Assembly (NCBI RefSeq): GCF_024323335.1
Contig: NC_066584.1
Coordinates: forward strand, 418,849,819 to 418,913,818
DNA: 64,000 nucleotides
Direction of reading: 5' to 3'
DNA from: Lathyrus oleraceus
Taxonomy: Eukaryota; Streptophyta; Magnoliopsida; Fabales; Fabaceae
Below the pieces are notes generated by a model that worked only from the letters and a program-made list of their open reading frames with translations, was not told where the DNA came from and made no database searches. A program made the translations under genes and the position numbers. Each line of letters opens with the position of its first letter. Position 1 is the first letter of the stretch. Shown piece after piece: positions 22,203 through 34,291 of the stretch.

Positions 22203-23678
22203 TATTGTTTGCTAAAGGAAGATTTGTTTTATTCTTATTCTTATTTATCAAGTTATTTTTATTCAAGTGTTTAAAGGAGAAATTATTTGTAAAAGAAAAT
22301 AGGAAAAATAAAAATTTTATTTATTGAGCTCGCCAAGGATTCAAACCCTCGTGCCTACATATTCTTATCGTACAATGAGAAAATCATAGTTTCGTCATTC
22401 GTTAGAAAAAGGTTTGTGTGTTGGTTACTTTTACAGGATAATGTTAAAGTTGTTTTTGCGTTTAAACTTGGCTTGTATTGCTCGCACAATGGAGGCTTAA
22501 ACGCTTATTTTTGTTTCGCGTTGAACATAACTTGGACTATCCTTTTATGAAATGATTTTTGAATGGTGTACAGAGCACAAAAAATAGTTTGATGGGTTGT
22601 GTGGTTTTTAATTTGATTGGTTTTAAGTAAATCATCGACGCGGCGATCACTAATCAGTTGATTACTTAAAGGTATTGTGGATGTGTACCCACTTCTTTAT
22701 TTACAAAAAATCTATATTTAATTTAACTTGATAAAATAATTTGGTGATGGATACAAAGATAAGAAATACTTAATTTGAAAAAAAGGTTTATTGTTGTGAT
22801 TTATCCTATTTTAAATGTAGAGGAAAAACATTTCAAAATATAATTTAGTTGAAATGGAAAAAGAAATTAATTTAGTAGAAGGGAATTATTATTCTTTTTT
22901 ATTAAAAGATTATTAAATTAATTAGGCAAATTATTTTAATTAAGAGGTGAATCAATGTTAATTACATGAATTATTCTCTACCTAAACCTAATTAAGAGTT
23001 ATTAAAAATAATTAACTAATTAAAACAAATAGTAAATAAAGAAAATGGAAACAAAAAGAAAATAGGAGGGGGCTGCAGAATCAGTTAAGGTGTTTTGGGC
23101 TTAAAAGAAAAGGGGTGCAGAAATCAATGGGCATTAGGCCCAAGCATGTAGGAGGCCTACTTGGGCGTGTGAGTCAACTAAAGAGAGTCAAGGATTGACT
23201 TTCAACTGAGGCCACTTGATGCGCTGACTGTATAGTTAGTGTGATGGGCTGATAGCCCTTGGATGTAAGGTCAACACTTGTGAAGGGATGAGATTGAGAG
23301 TCAAAGAGAGTCTAGGGTATCTTCGTGCACACGAGATCATAGAGGGAGATCGCTTCTGATAGAGCCATGTGGCTCTTATTAGAGTGCTAATTGAGGGAGT
23401 ATATAATCCCTATTTTCTTTATTCCTCCATAATTTCTCTTTTCTCATTCTCTATCTTCTATATTCCCTCAGACCTCCCTCTCTCTGATCTCCCTTCTATC
23501 TTCTCCTCCACCCTTCTGATCACCCCCTTAAACACTTTGAGCACCACCTTATCCGCCCCCTCAACCGCCACCTTCATCGTGTTCTTATGAACACAATGAA
23601 GTTTCTACCCAGAATCTTCATCCACCTATGAACCCTAACCCAAAACTTATGAACCCTAACCCTAACTGAAGAACCCTA
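22203..23678. repeat. Remainder of the older Ogre-like LTR and unassigned sequence
   Basis: 22320-22420 holds the block GCTCGCCAAGGATTCAAACC..CGTGCCTACATATTC that recurs at 43925-44000 and 44680-44720 in another Ogre-like LTR. This continues the LTR cut at 9212. From about 22690 the sequence is AT-rich. At 23390-23600 a TATATAATCCC word is followed by a CT-rich leader-like stretch on the plus strand. Short AACCCTAACCC words (23630-23666) precede the next LTR. No gene is supported. Confidence 0.45.
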
Positions 23679-26600
23679 TGTAAGACCCCAATTTTGACCC
23701 TAAGATCCCTCATGCTATCTCATCATAGACATTAGCTTTTGGGATCACACCTTGGCATCCTCTTTACCCCTCATTCATTGGGTTTGCATTGGGAGAGGCC
23801 ACAAGCACATTTGATTGTATCATACTTTGTTTTTCATTATTTACTAACCAAAATACCAAAAATATGTCAATGTATAGTTTGTTGCTTTTGTAGGTAGTTT
23901 ATGTGTTCACCCATGCTCCATCAAGCTCATATCTAGGGTTTGAGACCCTCAATACAAGGATAATAATCAAGATATGGTTCATATTGACTCTAGACATCAT
24001 ATATGGATCCCCATGATCTTCACATATCATTTTGATCAAGAATTCATCAAGAGTTTGAAGCTTGTTTGCCTTGGAATCCCTAATTCATTTGGGTATCTTG
24101 TGTGACTTCCTCAGTAAGTTTCTTCATCATTTGATCAAATATTTAAAGGGATACTTCATATTACATCATCTTATACATATAGGATCCTCCATGAGTCTAA
24201 AAGATCAAGAGAATGTCAAGTTTGCAAGTTGGTTCATGGTGGTTGACCAGAGAAAGTCAACTGGTCAAAACTGGGGTTCCTTAGACCCTATCTCCTACAA
24301 TTTTTATCATATAAATATTATTCCAAGATTAAAGTTACTCCTTATAACATTCCAAACAACTTTCGCATTGAAGTCAATAGCTAGTTTTGCTTGGAAAGTC
24401 ATTTTTTATGGTGAAATATTATAGGTCATTTTGTCTGAACCCTAGTTAGGAGGTAAAATTACAAGGACCATAACTTGCCCAATTTTTATGAGATGAAATC
24501 CATTTAAGTTTCATGATACAATGCAAGATATCCTATCCAACTTTGATTCTTGGAATAAATTCAAATTCAACTTGCAAATGCATGTGCCAAGAGGAAACAT
24601 TATAGGTCATTTTAGGCCACTACCATTGAACAAGTGATTTTCCTTAACTTCTAAAATGCATAACTCCTTCATGCCAAATCCAAATGAGGTCAAATGTGTT
24701 ACCAAATTGAATAGGTTTGAAATAGATACACCTTTGATGCGGTAACTTTTTTCATTTGAAGCCCATAGCAAAAGTTATTCAAGGTGGAAGAAGTGAACAT
24801 TTGACTTGGTACTTAGAAAATTTTAAAATATGTTTGATTTTCCAAACTTCCACCTCAAATTTCATCACGATCCAAGCTTCAAATGGAAACGTGTTCAACA
24901 TGAAAATTGTTCCCCTTGATATCATATTTCCAAAAAGTCCAAGATCATCTCATTTGGCCAAGAAATGGAGGACTTGCGCATGGGTTCTTTTCAAAGGTTC
25001 ATTTGGATGGATTTCACATTCACTTTTCAATCTCCTTTGCATGACCACATGACATGATTTCAGCATTGCACATTGGTGATTTTGGACCTGATAGCATCAT
25101 TTCACGGACCTATCACACGCCCATGCAAGCATGCAAAAGATTTGCTATTTTTGGCCAATTTTGGAAGTGTGTGAAAATCAAATGCATAGCCTATAAATAA
25201 GACCCCCTTGGCTCAGAATTAAGGACCTGATGCCCAAGCTTTGAACCTGCAATCCAAACCCTCACCATTAAAGGATAATCTTGAAGGTTTTCATTTGAAA
25301 ATCGAGCTTCAAATCTCATTCTATTTTGAGATTGAAACTCCAAGAGTCCAAGATTTTCCTTGATCCAATTCAACTCCTACATGCTTCTGAAGACAAGCCA
25401 AGGCCAATTGGAAGCAAGATCAAGCAATTTTGAAGCTCACTCGAAGGTGATTTTCCATAATTTTCATCTCTTCGATTCTCTCTCAATTCTTCACTATTCT
25501 TTGTGATTTTTGGTTGGCTGAAGTCCTACCAATGTAGGCAACAAGATTGAGTTGCTTTGAGGTCAAATCGAAGAAACTCAGTTCATGATTCTCAAAATTC
25601 AAATCCATGTATCTTTTTATATACTTTGAATTAGAGAAAATTGAGGCCAGATTCATGATCCTGAGCATTTTCTCTTTGAAATAGTGCCATTGTTTGTCAT
25701 TTTCCATTGAAATGAAGTTGGACCAGTCTAGTGGAGGTCACCGGAGAAGATGACCGGAGCTACTTCCTGGCCATCTGATTAAGCATGAATGTTCTAATCT
25801 GGACCGTTGTATCTGATTACCAGGCGTACATTTCATTGACCAAGGTCCACCATAAAACACGCGCGTGTGGCCATCAGATCCGCCACCTCAATTAATGAGG
25901 GAGATCTGATGACCCTTGTTTTTTCTATTTTAATTTTAATTTCTGATTTTATGTTTAATCCTTTTATTTTGTTTAATTCATAATAATTTCATTTTAATCC
26001 AAAAAATATGTGACTTTTCCCAAAACTCTTTAAATATTTTTCTCTTCCATATTCTGAATTAAAATTATTTTTTGCATTAATTTTGATATTTTTCATGAAT
26101 TAAATGTTTTTGTGCATATTTTTAATTGTTTAAAAATACTTCTGACTTTTAAAAAATAGTGAATTTTTTTCCTAAGGTCCTTTGACCTTGTTTGACCTAG
26201 GATAAATCCCTTGGCCATTTGTTTGGTGTTTTTGAAGGGATTTTAGGTTTGACCAAATTAAAATGTATTTTAATTCACTTTTAATTGGATTTTAATTGAT
26301 TAAATGCTTACAATTTATGTTGAGCCATTTTTATGGTCTTGTGATGTTTGACTTTCTGTTTGGGCATTGGTCAAGGTTAATTTGACTTTTGTTGGATCAA
26401 AATCATTGGATTTAGGGGATTGATGAAATGTACATTTCATCTCCCAAAGTGAATGAATAGTTTTGATTTGATAAAAGTCCTCCCTTGGTCAATTTGTGTT
26501 TCTATCTTCCCCTCCCTCTTCATCTTCATCCCTATTATTTCTCATTCCTTTCATTTGACCAATGAAATCTCTAATGTCTTAAGCCTAATTGGTTCATCAA

Positions 26601-27785
26601 TGACTATTGTGTCAGATGAACCAATACAAGTATGACTGAGATATGTCCCTCCCTCTTGATCTTTTCTTTTAATGTGTGGTATATTTTAGGAGTTTGGTTC
26701 TTCATACCAAATCTTTAACATGCATTAACACCTAAATTTTTATTGCCCGACCTTAAATAGTTGTGACTTCTACATAAGTCCAATTACGATTGCTTAATAT
26801 AGAGCTAAATTTGACCCTAATGGCATAACATTCTAGTAAGTGAGATTGTAAGTCTCTAATTCTTCATGGTATTGTATGGAGACTTGACCTTTTTCCTTTC
26901 ATGAGAGCTAGTGGCATACTTATTGAATTATCCAAGTTGGAGCCCTTCTCATGGAAGATATCTTGGTTTAAGGATCCATGCTTATGAGTGAATGGTTAAG
27001 TGTTCTCCAAAGAATGTCTTAATCAATTAAAAATCACCACTAACACTTGACTAACTTTTGACTAACATTTGACTAATTCTTATTAATGTTGCTTTACTTT
27101 CAAGTCATTTACTTTATGCAACTTAAATTTCAGTCAGTTATCATTCATTATCATTTACATTTAATTTAACTTGTTTATGTTTATGCCATATTCACTTTGC
27201 TCATTTGAGCCTTATCTTGTGATTGTATATATTGTTTGTGTACTTCTATTTTTGTTTGTGGTCTTAGGACCTTAAAATATCTAATAACAACAAAAACCCT
27301 AAAAAACATTTGATGGATTATTGATCTTGATCCGAACTCTTTGACTTAGAACTAGGAAACATTCCCTTTGCAAAAAGGACTTGGCCAATGCCAACATTTT
27401 GAGACCAAGTTATTATGAACTGAGCCTTCATCTGATGCAAGCCTTGGATCTTATTTGAATTCATCTGCTACTCTGTCTTTGTGCTAATTGTTATTTTGAC
27501 CTTGTGTCTGATGCCTTGCTTTGAGCTGATCAAGGAATATTTCATCTGATAAATGAGGATGCCAAGAAGACTGCTAGCTTTTGGGATTGCTTGCTTGGAC
27601 GTGGCTATCTTTATTTGATGCCTTAATCTTCATGATGTCTAGATATTGCTAATTGATCGTTGATTATTGCTTGATTAAAGTCCAAAGGGAAAATGGGTTT
27701 CTATATGACATTCTTGTTTGTTGGGTTGCATCCCATTGGTCAGATCTTTTCAACTCTTAACTTTTTAATTCATGCTTAGGGTAGT
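23679..27785 (+). repeat. Ogre-type LTR, truncated at its 3' end
   Basis: Begins TGTAAGACCCCAATTTTGAC at 23679. Aligns through almost all of its length with 27786-31840 and, inverted, with the solo LTR 54077-58694. A TATA box (CTATAAATAA) is at 25191-25200. The last 450 or so bases of the LTR are absent: the sequence passes from CTTAGGGTAGT straight into a fresh LTR start at 27786. Short frames inside it are not genes. Confidence 0.85.
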
Positions 27786-30700
27786 TGTAACACCCCAATT
27801 TTGACCCTAAGATCCCTCATGCTATCTCATCATATGCATTAGCACGGGATCACACCTTGGTATCCTCCTTACCCCTCATCCATTATATTTGCATTGGGAG
27901 AGATCACCAAGCATATTTGATTGTATCATACTTCATTTTCCTTTGTTTACTAACCAAAATACCAAAAATATGTCAATGTATAGTTTGTTGTTTTTGTAGG
28001 TAGTATGTATGCTCACCTATCCTCTATCAAGCTCATATTTAGGGTTTGAGACCCTCAATGCCAGGAGCACAATCAAGAAATGGTTTACATTGGCTCTAAG
28101 CATCATATATGGATCCCCATTTTCTTCACATGTTATTTTGATCAAGAAATCATCAAGATTTTGGAGTTTGTTTGTCTTGGAAACCCTAATTCATCTGGGT
28201 ATCTTGTGTGACTTCTTCAACACGTTTCCTCAATATTTGATCAAACATTTCAATGGATACTTAACATTACATCATCTTATATATATATGATCCTCCATGA
28301 GTCCCAAAAGTCAAGATAATGTCAAGCTAGCAAGATGGTTCATGGTGGTTGACTAGAGAAAGTCAACTTGTCAAAACTGGGGTTCCCTAGACCCTATCTC
28401 CTACAATTTTTGTCATATGAAAATTATTCCAAGAGTAAAGTTACTCAAAATTACATTCCAAACAACGTTTATGTTAAATTCTAGAGGTAATTTTGCTTGG
28501 ACTGTCATTTTTTATGGTGAACGATTATAGGTCCTTGTCTGAACCCTAGTTTGGAGGTCAACTTCCCAAGACCATAACTTGCTCATTTTTTATGAGATAG
28601 AAGCCATTCAAATTGAATTATAAAATTCAAGATGTATAATTTAACTTTGATGTTTGGAGGAAGTTCAAATTCAACTTGAAAATGCATGTGCCAAGAGGAA
28701 ACGTTATAGGTCATTTTGGGCCAATACCATTGAACAAGTGATTTTCCTCAACTTCTAAAATGCATAACTCCTTCATTCCAAATCCAAATTAGGTCAAATT
28801 TGTGACCAAATTGAATAGGTTTGAAAGAGATACAACTTTGATAAATAAATGTTTCTCATTTGAAGTCCATAGAAAAAGTTATTCAAGGTGGAAGAAGTGA
28901 ACATTTGACTTGGGACTTGGAAAATTTTCAAATATGTTTGATTTCCTAAAATTCCACCTAAACATTCATCATGATCAAAGCTTCAAATGAAAAAGTCTTC
29001 AACATAAAAGTTATTCCCCTTGATCTCACCTTTCCAAAAAGTCCAGAATTATCTCATTTGGCCAAAGTATGAAGGACTTGTGCATGGGTGTAAGTTGAAG
29101 GACCATTTAGATGTTTTCTACTTCCACTTTTCATACACATTTGTATGGTCTTCCAACATAGTTTCAGTATGATTATCATTCAATTATGGATCAGATTGCA
29201 TCACTTGATGGGCCTATCACACGCCCATGCAAGCATGCAAAGGAATTACTCAAAATTTTCCAAATTTGGAAGTGTGCAAAAATCAATCTCATGGCCTATA
29301 AATAAGACCCTCATTGCTCAGAATTAAAGACCTCATGCCCAAGCTTTAAACCTGCAACCCTAAACCCTTACCATTGAAGGATAAACTTGAGGATTTTCTT
29401 TGAAAATCGAGTTTTAATTCTCCATCTGTTTTGAGATTGAAACTCCAAGAGTCCATACTTATCCTTGATCCATTTCACATCCATTAAGCATCTGAAGTAA
29501 GGCCAAGCATAATTGAGAGCAAGATCAGGCCAATCTGAAGCTCCATTGAAGGTGAATTTTCAGCTCTTTGATTCCCCCTCAATTCTTTACCATTCTTGAC
29601 GATTTTGGGTTGTCTGAAGTCCTATCAATGTAGGCAAGAAAATTGAGTTGCTTTGAGGTCAAAACGAAACAACTCAGTTCATGATCCTAAAAATTCAAAT
29701 CCATGTATCTTTTTATATACTTGGAATTGGACAAAATTGAGGCCAGATTCGTGCTCCTGAGCATTTTTCCTTCAAATTAGTGTATTTATTTTTCATTTTT
29801 CATTGAGTTGAGCTTGGACCAGACCGGCGGTGCTCACAGGAAAAGATGACCGGAGCTAGGGTTTCGGTGGTGTGCTGGCTTGTCTAGGACCATCTGATCT
29901 GAGTCTCAGGTTTTAATCTCATCCATTTGATTTGATTACCACGCGTGTGACATAGTTGACTAAGGCATTGGTGGAAAGCGCGCGTTTGGCCATCAGATCT
30001 GCCACCTCAATTATTGAGGGAGATCTAATGGCCCTTGTTTTTTTGATTTATATTTTATTTTCTGGTTTTTCATTTAATCCTTTTATTTTAATTAATTCAT
30101 GTCAATTTCATTTTTAATCCAAAAAATATGGGACTTTCACCCAAAAATTTCAAATATTTTCCTCTTTCATTTTCTGAATTAAAATTATTTTTTGGATTAA
30201 TTTTGATATTTTTTATGATATAATTGTTTTTGTGCATATTTTTAATTGTTTAAAAATACTTATGTCTTTTCAAAATTTATGATTTTTTTTTCTAAGGTCC
30301 TTTGACCTTGTTTGACCTAGGATAAATCTCTTGGCTATTTTTATTTGGTGTTTTGAAGAGGTTTTAGGTTTTTGATCTAACATAATTTAATTTAAATGCA
30401 TTTTAATTTGATTTTTAATTGATTAATTATGTAGAAATTATGTTGAGCCACTTTTATTGACTTATGAAGTTTGACTATGTGTTTGGGCCTTGGTCAAGGT
30501 TGATTTGACTTTTGTTGGATCAAAATCATTGGATTTAGGGGATTGATGGAATGTACATTTCATCTCCCAAAATGAATGAATGATTTTAATTTGATAAAAG
30601 TCCTCCCATGACCAATTTGTGTTGATCTCATCTCCCCTCCCTCTTCATCTTAAATCTCATTCTATCTCATCACTTTCATTGACCAATGAAGTCTCAATAT

Positions 30701-32250
30701 CCTAAGGCTAATTGGTTCATCAATAACTTTGTGTTAGATGAACCAATACAAGTATGGATGAGATTATGTCCATACTTTGATCATTTTCTTTTTGAGTGTG
30801 GTATGTTTTAGGAGTATGGTTCATTATATCATATCTCTAACATGTATTAACACCAAAAATTTTATTGCCCGACCTTAGATAGTTGTGACTTCTACATAAG
30901 TCCAATTACAATTGCTTAACATAACGCTAAATTTTGACCCAAAGGCACAACATTCTAGTAAGTGAGATTGTAAGTCTCCCCCCTTTCATGGTATTATGTG
31001 GAAACTTGGCCTTTTTTCGTTGCTTTAGAAGATGTATTGGTTCAAGGATCCATGCTTGTGAATAGAGGGTTGAGTGTTCTCCAAAGAATGACTTAATCAA
31101 TTGAAAAGCAAAACTCCACTAACTTCTAATCAACTAACATTTGACTAACTCCTATTACTTTTGCTTTTAATTTCAAGTCATTTACTTTATGCAATTTAAA
31201 TTCAAGTCATTTACCATTTCATTTTCCATTTACATATCATTTAACTTGTTTATGTTTATGCCATTTTCACTTTGCTCACTTGAGCCATATATTGTGATTG
31301 TATATATTTGTTTGTGTATCTTGTTTGTGCTTGTGGTCTTAGGACCTTAAAATAATTAATAAACAACAAAAACCCTAAAAAAATGTGTGTGTGGACTGTT
31401 GAATTTGATGTGAGCTTTGGACTTAGAATTAGGCAACATTCCCTATGCAAAAGGACTTGGCCAATGCCAACATTTCTGTAACCAGGTTATTGTAAGTTGA
31501 GCTTCCATCTGATGCAAGTATTGGGATCCACCTGAGTTCATCTGCTACATGGCCTTGATGCAAATGTTATTTTGAACCTGAGTCTAAGATCTTATTCTGA
31601 GCCAATCAAGGAGTAGTTGATCTGATACATGGGAAGATTAAGAAGAAGACTGTGAATTTTCTTGCTTGAATGTGGCTATCTTTATCTGATGCCTTGCTCT
31701 TCATCTTGCTACTTGCTTATTGATATTGCTTGATTTAAAGTCCAAAGGAAAATTGGGTCTCTATATGACATTCTTGTCTATTGGATTGCATCTCATTGGT
31801 CAGACCTTTTCAACTCTTAACTTGTAAATTTTTGCTTAGGATTAGTCTCTTCATCTCCTCCCACTCTCTTAAATTTCAAATCTCTCCCCCCTTTTTTTAA
31901 AAACCTTCTTTTCTTGTGAGTTCTAAACTTAGACTTTATTGCAAATTAGAAACCTTGGCCTTATGCCATTGCATTTTTTTAACTCTTTTCTTAAATCAAA
32001 CTTGTAAAATGAATCTAACTATATTAACCTAAAAATTTCAAAAGACAAAAAGAACTAACACTCATTCAAACTCTTTTAGGCCCTTTATGCCTCTTTTTAA
32101 AATTTTAATTTGGTTAAAAGCAATTCACTCACTTTGAAATCGATACCACGAACTACGAGGTTTTAATCCCTCATTTTTATGTTGGTACGTAGACACAAGT
32201 CCCAAGGTCTTGTCAAACAAAAAAAATATAATAAATGAATTCTTTTCTCG
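27786..32250 (+). repeat. 5' LTR of the deleted Ogre element
   Basis: Starts TGTAACACCCCAATTTTGAC. TATA box CTATAAATAA at 29297-29306. It matches the solo LTR up to the block GGTCTTGTCAAACA..ATGAATT (32208-32245), where that LTR would continue for about another 330 bases. Here it jumps to gag sequence instead. Confidence 0.85.
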
Positions 32251-34039
32251 AGAACTATTACCCGTTGAAGTATGAGGTACATAAGCTAGTGAAGAGTGGG
32301 ATGGTGTCCTTTGAGGACCGTGCATCGAATGTGAAAGCCAACCTGTTGCCTGCTCATGGGAATTCCTCTGTTAATATGGTAGATGGTTGTCCAGGAAATT
32401 TCTGAGTATTCGATGTGCAACGTATTCGTCAGTCCTTGGTGGAGATGCATAGGACCCTGTGTACCATTAGTGATTGTGAACATGACCATGATGGTTGTGC
32501 AATTTGCAGTGTAAACCCTCGTGGGTGTTTGATCGTCAAGAGAGATATCCAGAAGTTGATGAATGAGAATGTAATCCAGATTCAACAGTCGAGGGATATA
32601 AATGATGTCAATGTAATAGTACCAGTGTTTAAGACCCCTGAGCGGGTAGTCATTCAATTTAACTACAGCAGCAGTAACAACATCAATAGATCGGTATCGC
32701 CATTAGTGATACTGTTAGCGGGCTCCGTCCCGTATGAATCCTATAGAGTTGTTCCGTACCAGTATAATTCTACAATGGTGGAGAGTGGTCAAGAGGTTCT
32801 GTTTCCTACGACCAATTCTGTTGTGAATATTGCAGATATCGCGAGGTGACCCGTAGTGGTCGTGTATTTGGTCCCGTTTTTCCAAAAGAGGTGATAGAGG
32901 ATGTTTCAGTTGGTAAGAAGGTGGATGTACCTACAGTAAGCCCAGTTAGTGCTCCAATGTGTCAGTATGGTGAATCCAGGAAATTGAGGCATAATGATGA
33001 TGATGAGGTACTAAGATTAATTAAGAAGAGTGAATTTAATATGGTGGAGCAGCTGCTCCAAACTCCTTCAAAGATTTCAGTGTTGTCTCTGCTAATGAAT
33101 TCTGAAGCACATAGAGAAGCATTGCAAACAGTGTTGGAGCAAGCCTACGTTGAGCATGATGTGACCGTGGATCAGTTTGACCACATTGTGGCTAACATTA
33201 CTTCTTGCAACAACTTGAGTTTTTGTGATGAAGAACTTCCCGAGGAAGGAAGAAATCACAATCTGGCACTATATATATCAATGAATTGCAAGGAGGATGC
33301 ACTGTCAAATGTGTTGGTTGATATCGATTCTTCTTTGAATGTACTCCCTAAATCAACTCTTTCCAGACTCTCCTACCAAGGCGCCCCAATGAGATACAGT
33401 GGCATGATTGTTAAAGCTTTTGATAGTTCTCACAAAACTATCATAAGAGTGGACCTTCCAGTAAAGATAGGTCCGAGTGATTTTCAAATTAGTTTTCAAG
33501 TAATGGATATCCACCCGGCCTATATCTGCTTGTTGGGAAGGCCATGGATCCATGAAGCTGGAGCTGTAACATCTACTCTGCATTAGAAACTGAAGTTTGT
33601 GAAGAATGGAAAGCTTGTCATTGTAGGTGGAGAGAAAACTCTTTTGGTGAGACATCTGTCATCTTTCACGTACGTTGAAGCTGAGGAAGAGGTATGGACT
33701 CCGTTCCAAGGCTTGTCTATTACTGAGGCAAAGAAAACTGGGGCGCCCATGTCTTCTTTCAAAGACGCGCAGAAAATTATTGAAGATGGCAGTACATATC
33801 AGTGGGGCTGTATGGTAGAGGTCGCCGAGAACAAGAATCGAGCCAGATTAGGATTCCAGCAAAGGCTGTTTAAAGTCAAGAATGAAGAAGTGCAACCGAG
33901 TTTCCGTAGCAGAGGGTTCATCCATGGTAATGAACAAAACTCAGCTGCTGTGATCGAACCCAACTTTGTGACACATGGAAAGACTTGCAACAATTGGGTT
34001 ACTGTTGATGTTCCTGTTATTGTCCATCGTTCTAAGTAA
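32251..34039 (+). pseudogene. Ogre gag C-terminus and aspartic protease
   Basis: The first piece (about 32265-32404) reads KLVKSGMVSFEDRASNVKAN, the conserved end of Ogre gag, and stops at a frameshift. 32415-32849 and 32846-33586 continue with CAICSVNPRGC, TRSGRVFGPVFPKEV and VEQLLQTPSKISVLSLLMNS. The retropepsin core follows (NHNLALYISMNCKEDALSNV), then the active-site segment VLVDIDSSLNV and the conserved LLGRPWIHEAGAV. The catalytic D-T/S-G triplet is D-I-D here. After a TAG at 33584-33586 the frame continues at 33587-34039 to the intron donor. The protease would process Gag-Pol in an intact element. Confidence 0.87.
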
Positions 34040-34291
34040 TTTGCTTTTTTCCATTACTTTAGAAAAATCCTTCTCCCATGTCTAAGGGGGAAGTGAACAT
34101 TGTTGGGAAATTTTCAAATTATCATCAATAAAATGCAATTATATTCATCCACATTTATGATGTTTTATTTTTACTTTTTGCTTTTCTGAAAATGGTAATA
34201 CAAAAAACATAAATAAATAATAATTATCCATCTCCATAATATTTGGTCACAATTCATTTCTCTGAAATCAAAATATCAAATCATTATGCAG
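34036..34291 (+). other. Ogre pol intron
   Basis: The donor GTAATT at 34036 sits within the last codons of the protease frame, and the acceptor TTATGCAG ends at 34291. Splicing joins AA|G TTA GTT TAC without breaking frame and leads through YKPIEYNGP into the RT frame. Unspliced RNA stops at 34037-34039. Ogre elements are known to carry an intron between protease and RT that partly controls the Gag to Pol ratio. Confidence 0.75.

Noticed and set aside
23369..23590. Hydrophobic 73-residue frame after a TATA-like word
   Set aside because: Low-complexity Ser/Leu/Pro translation of a CT-rich leader-like stretch in repeat DNA; no domain.
23630..23666. AACCCTAACCC words as an interstitial telomere
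   Set aside because: Only a few imperfect units, and the exact plant TTTAGGG array is not present.
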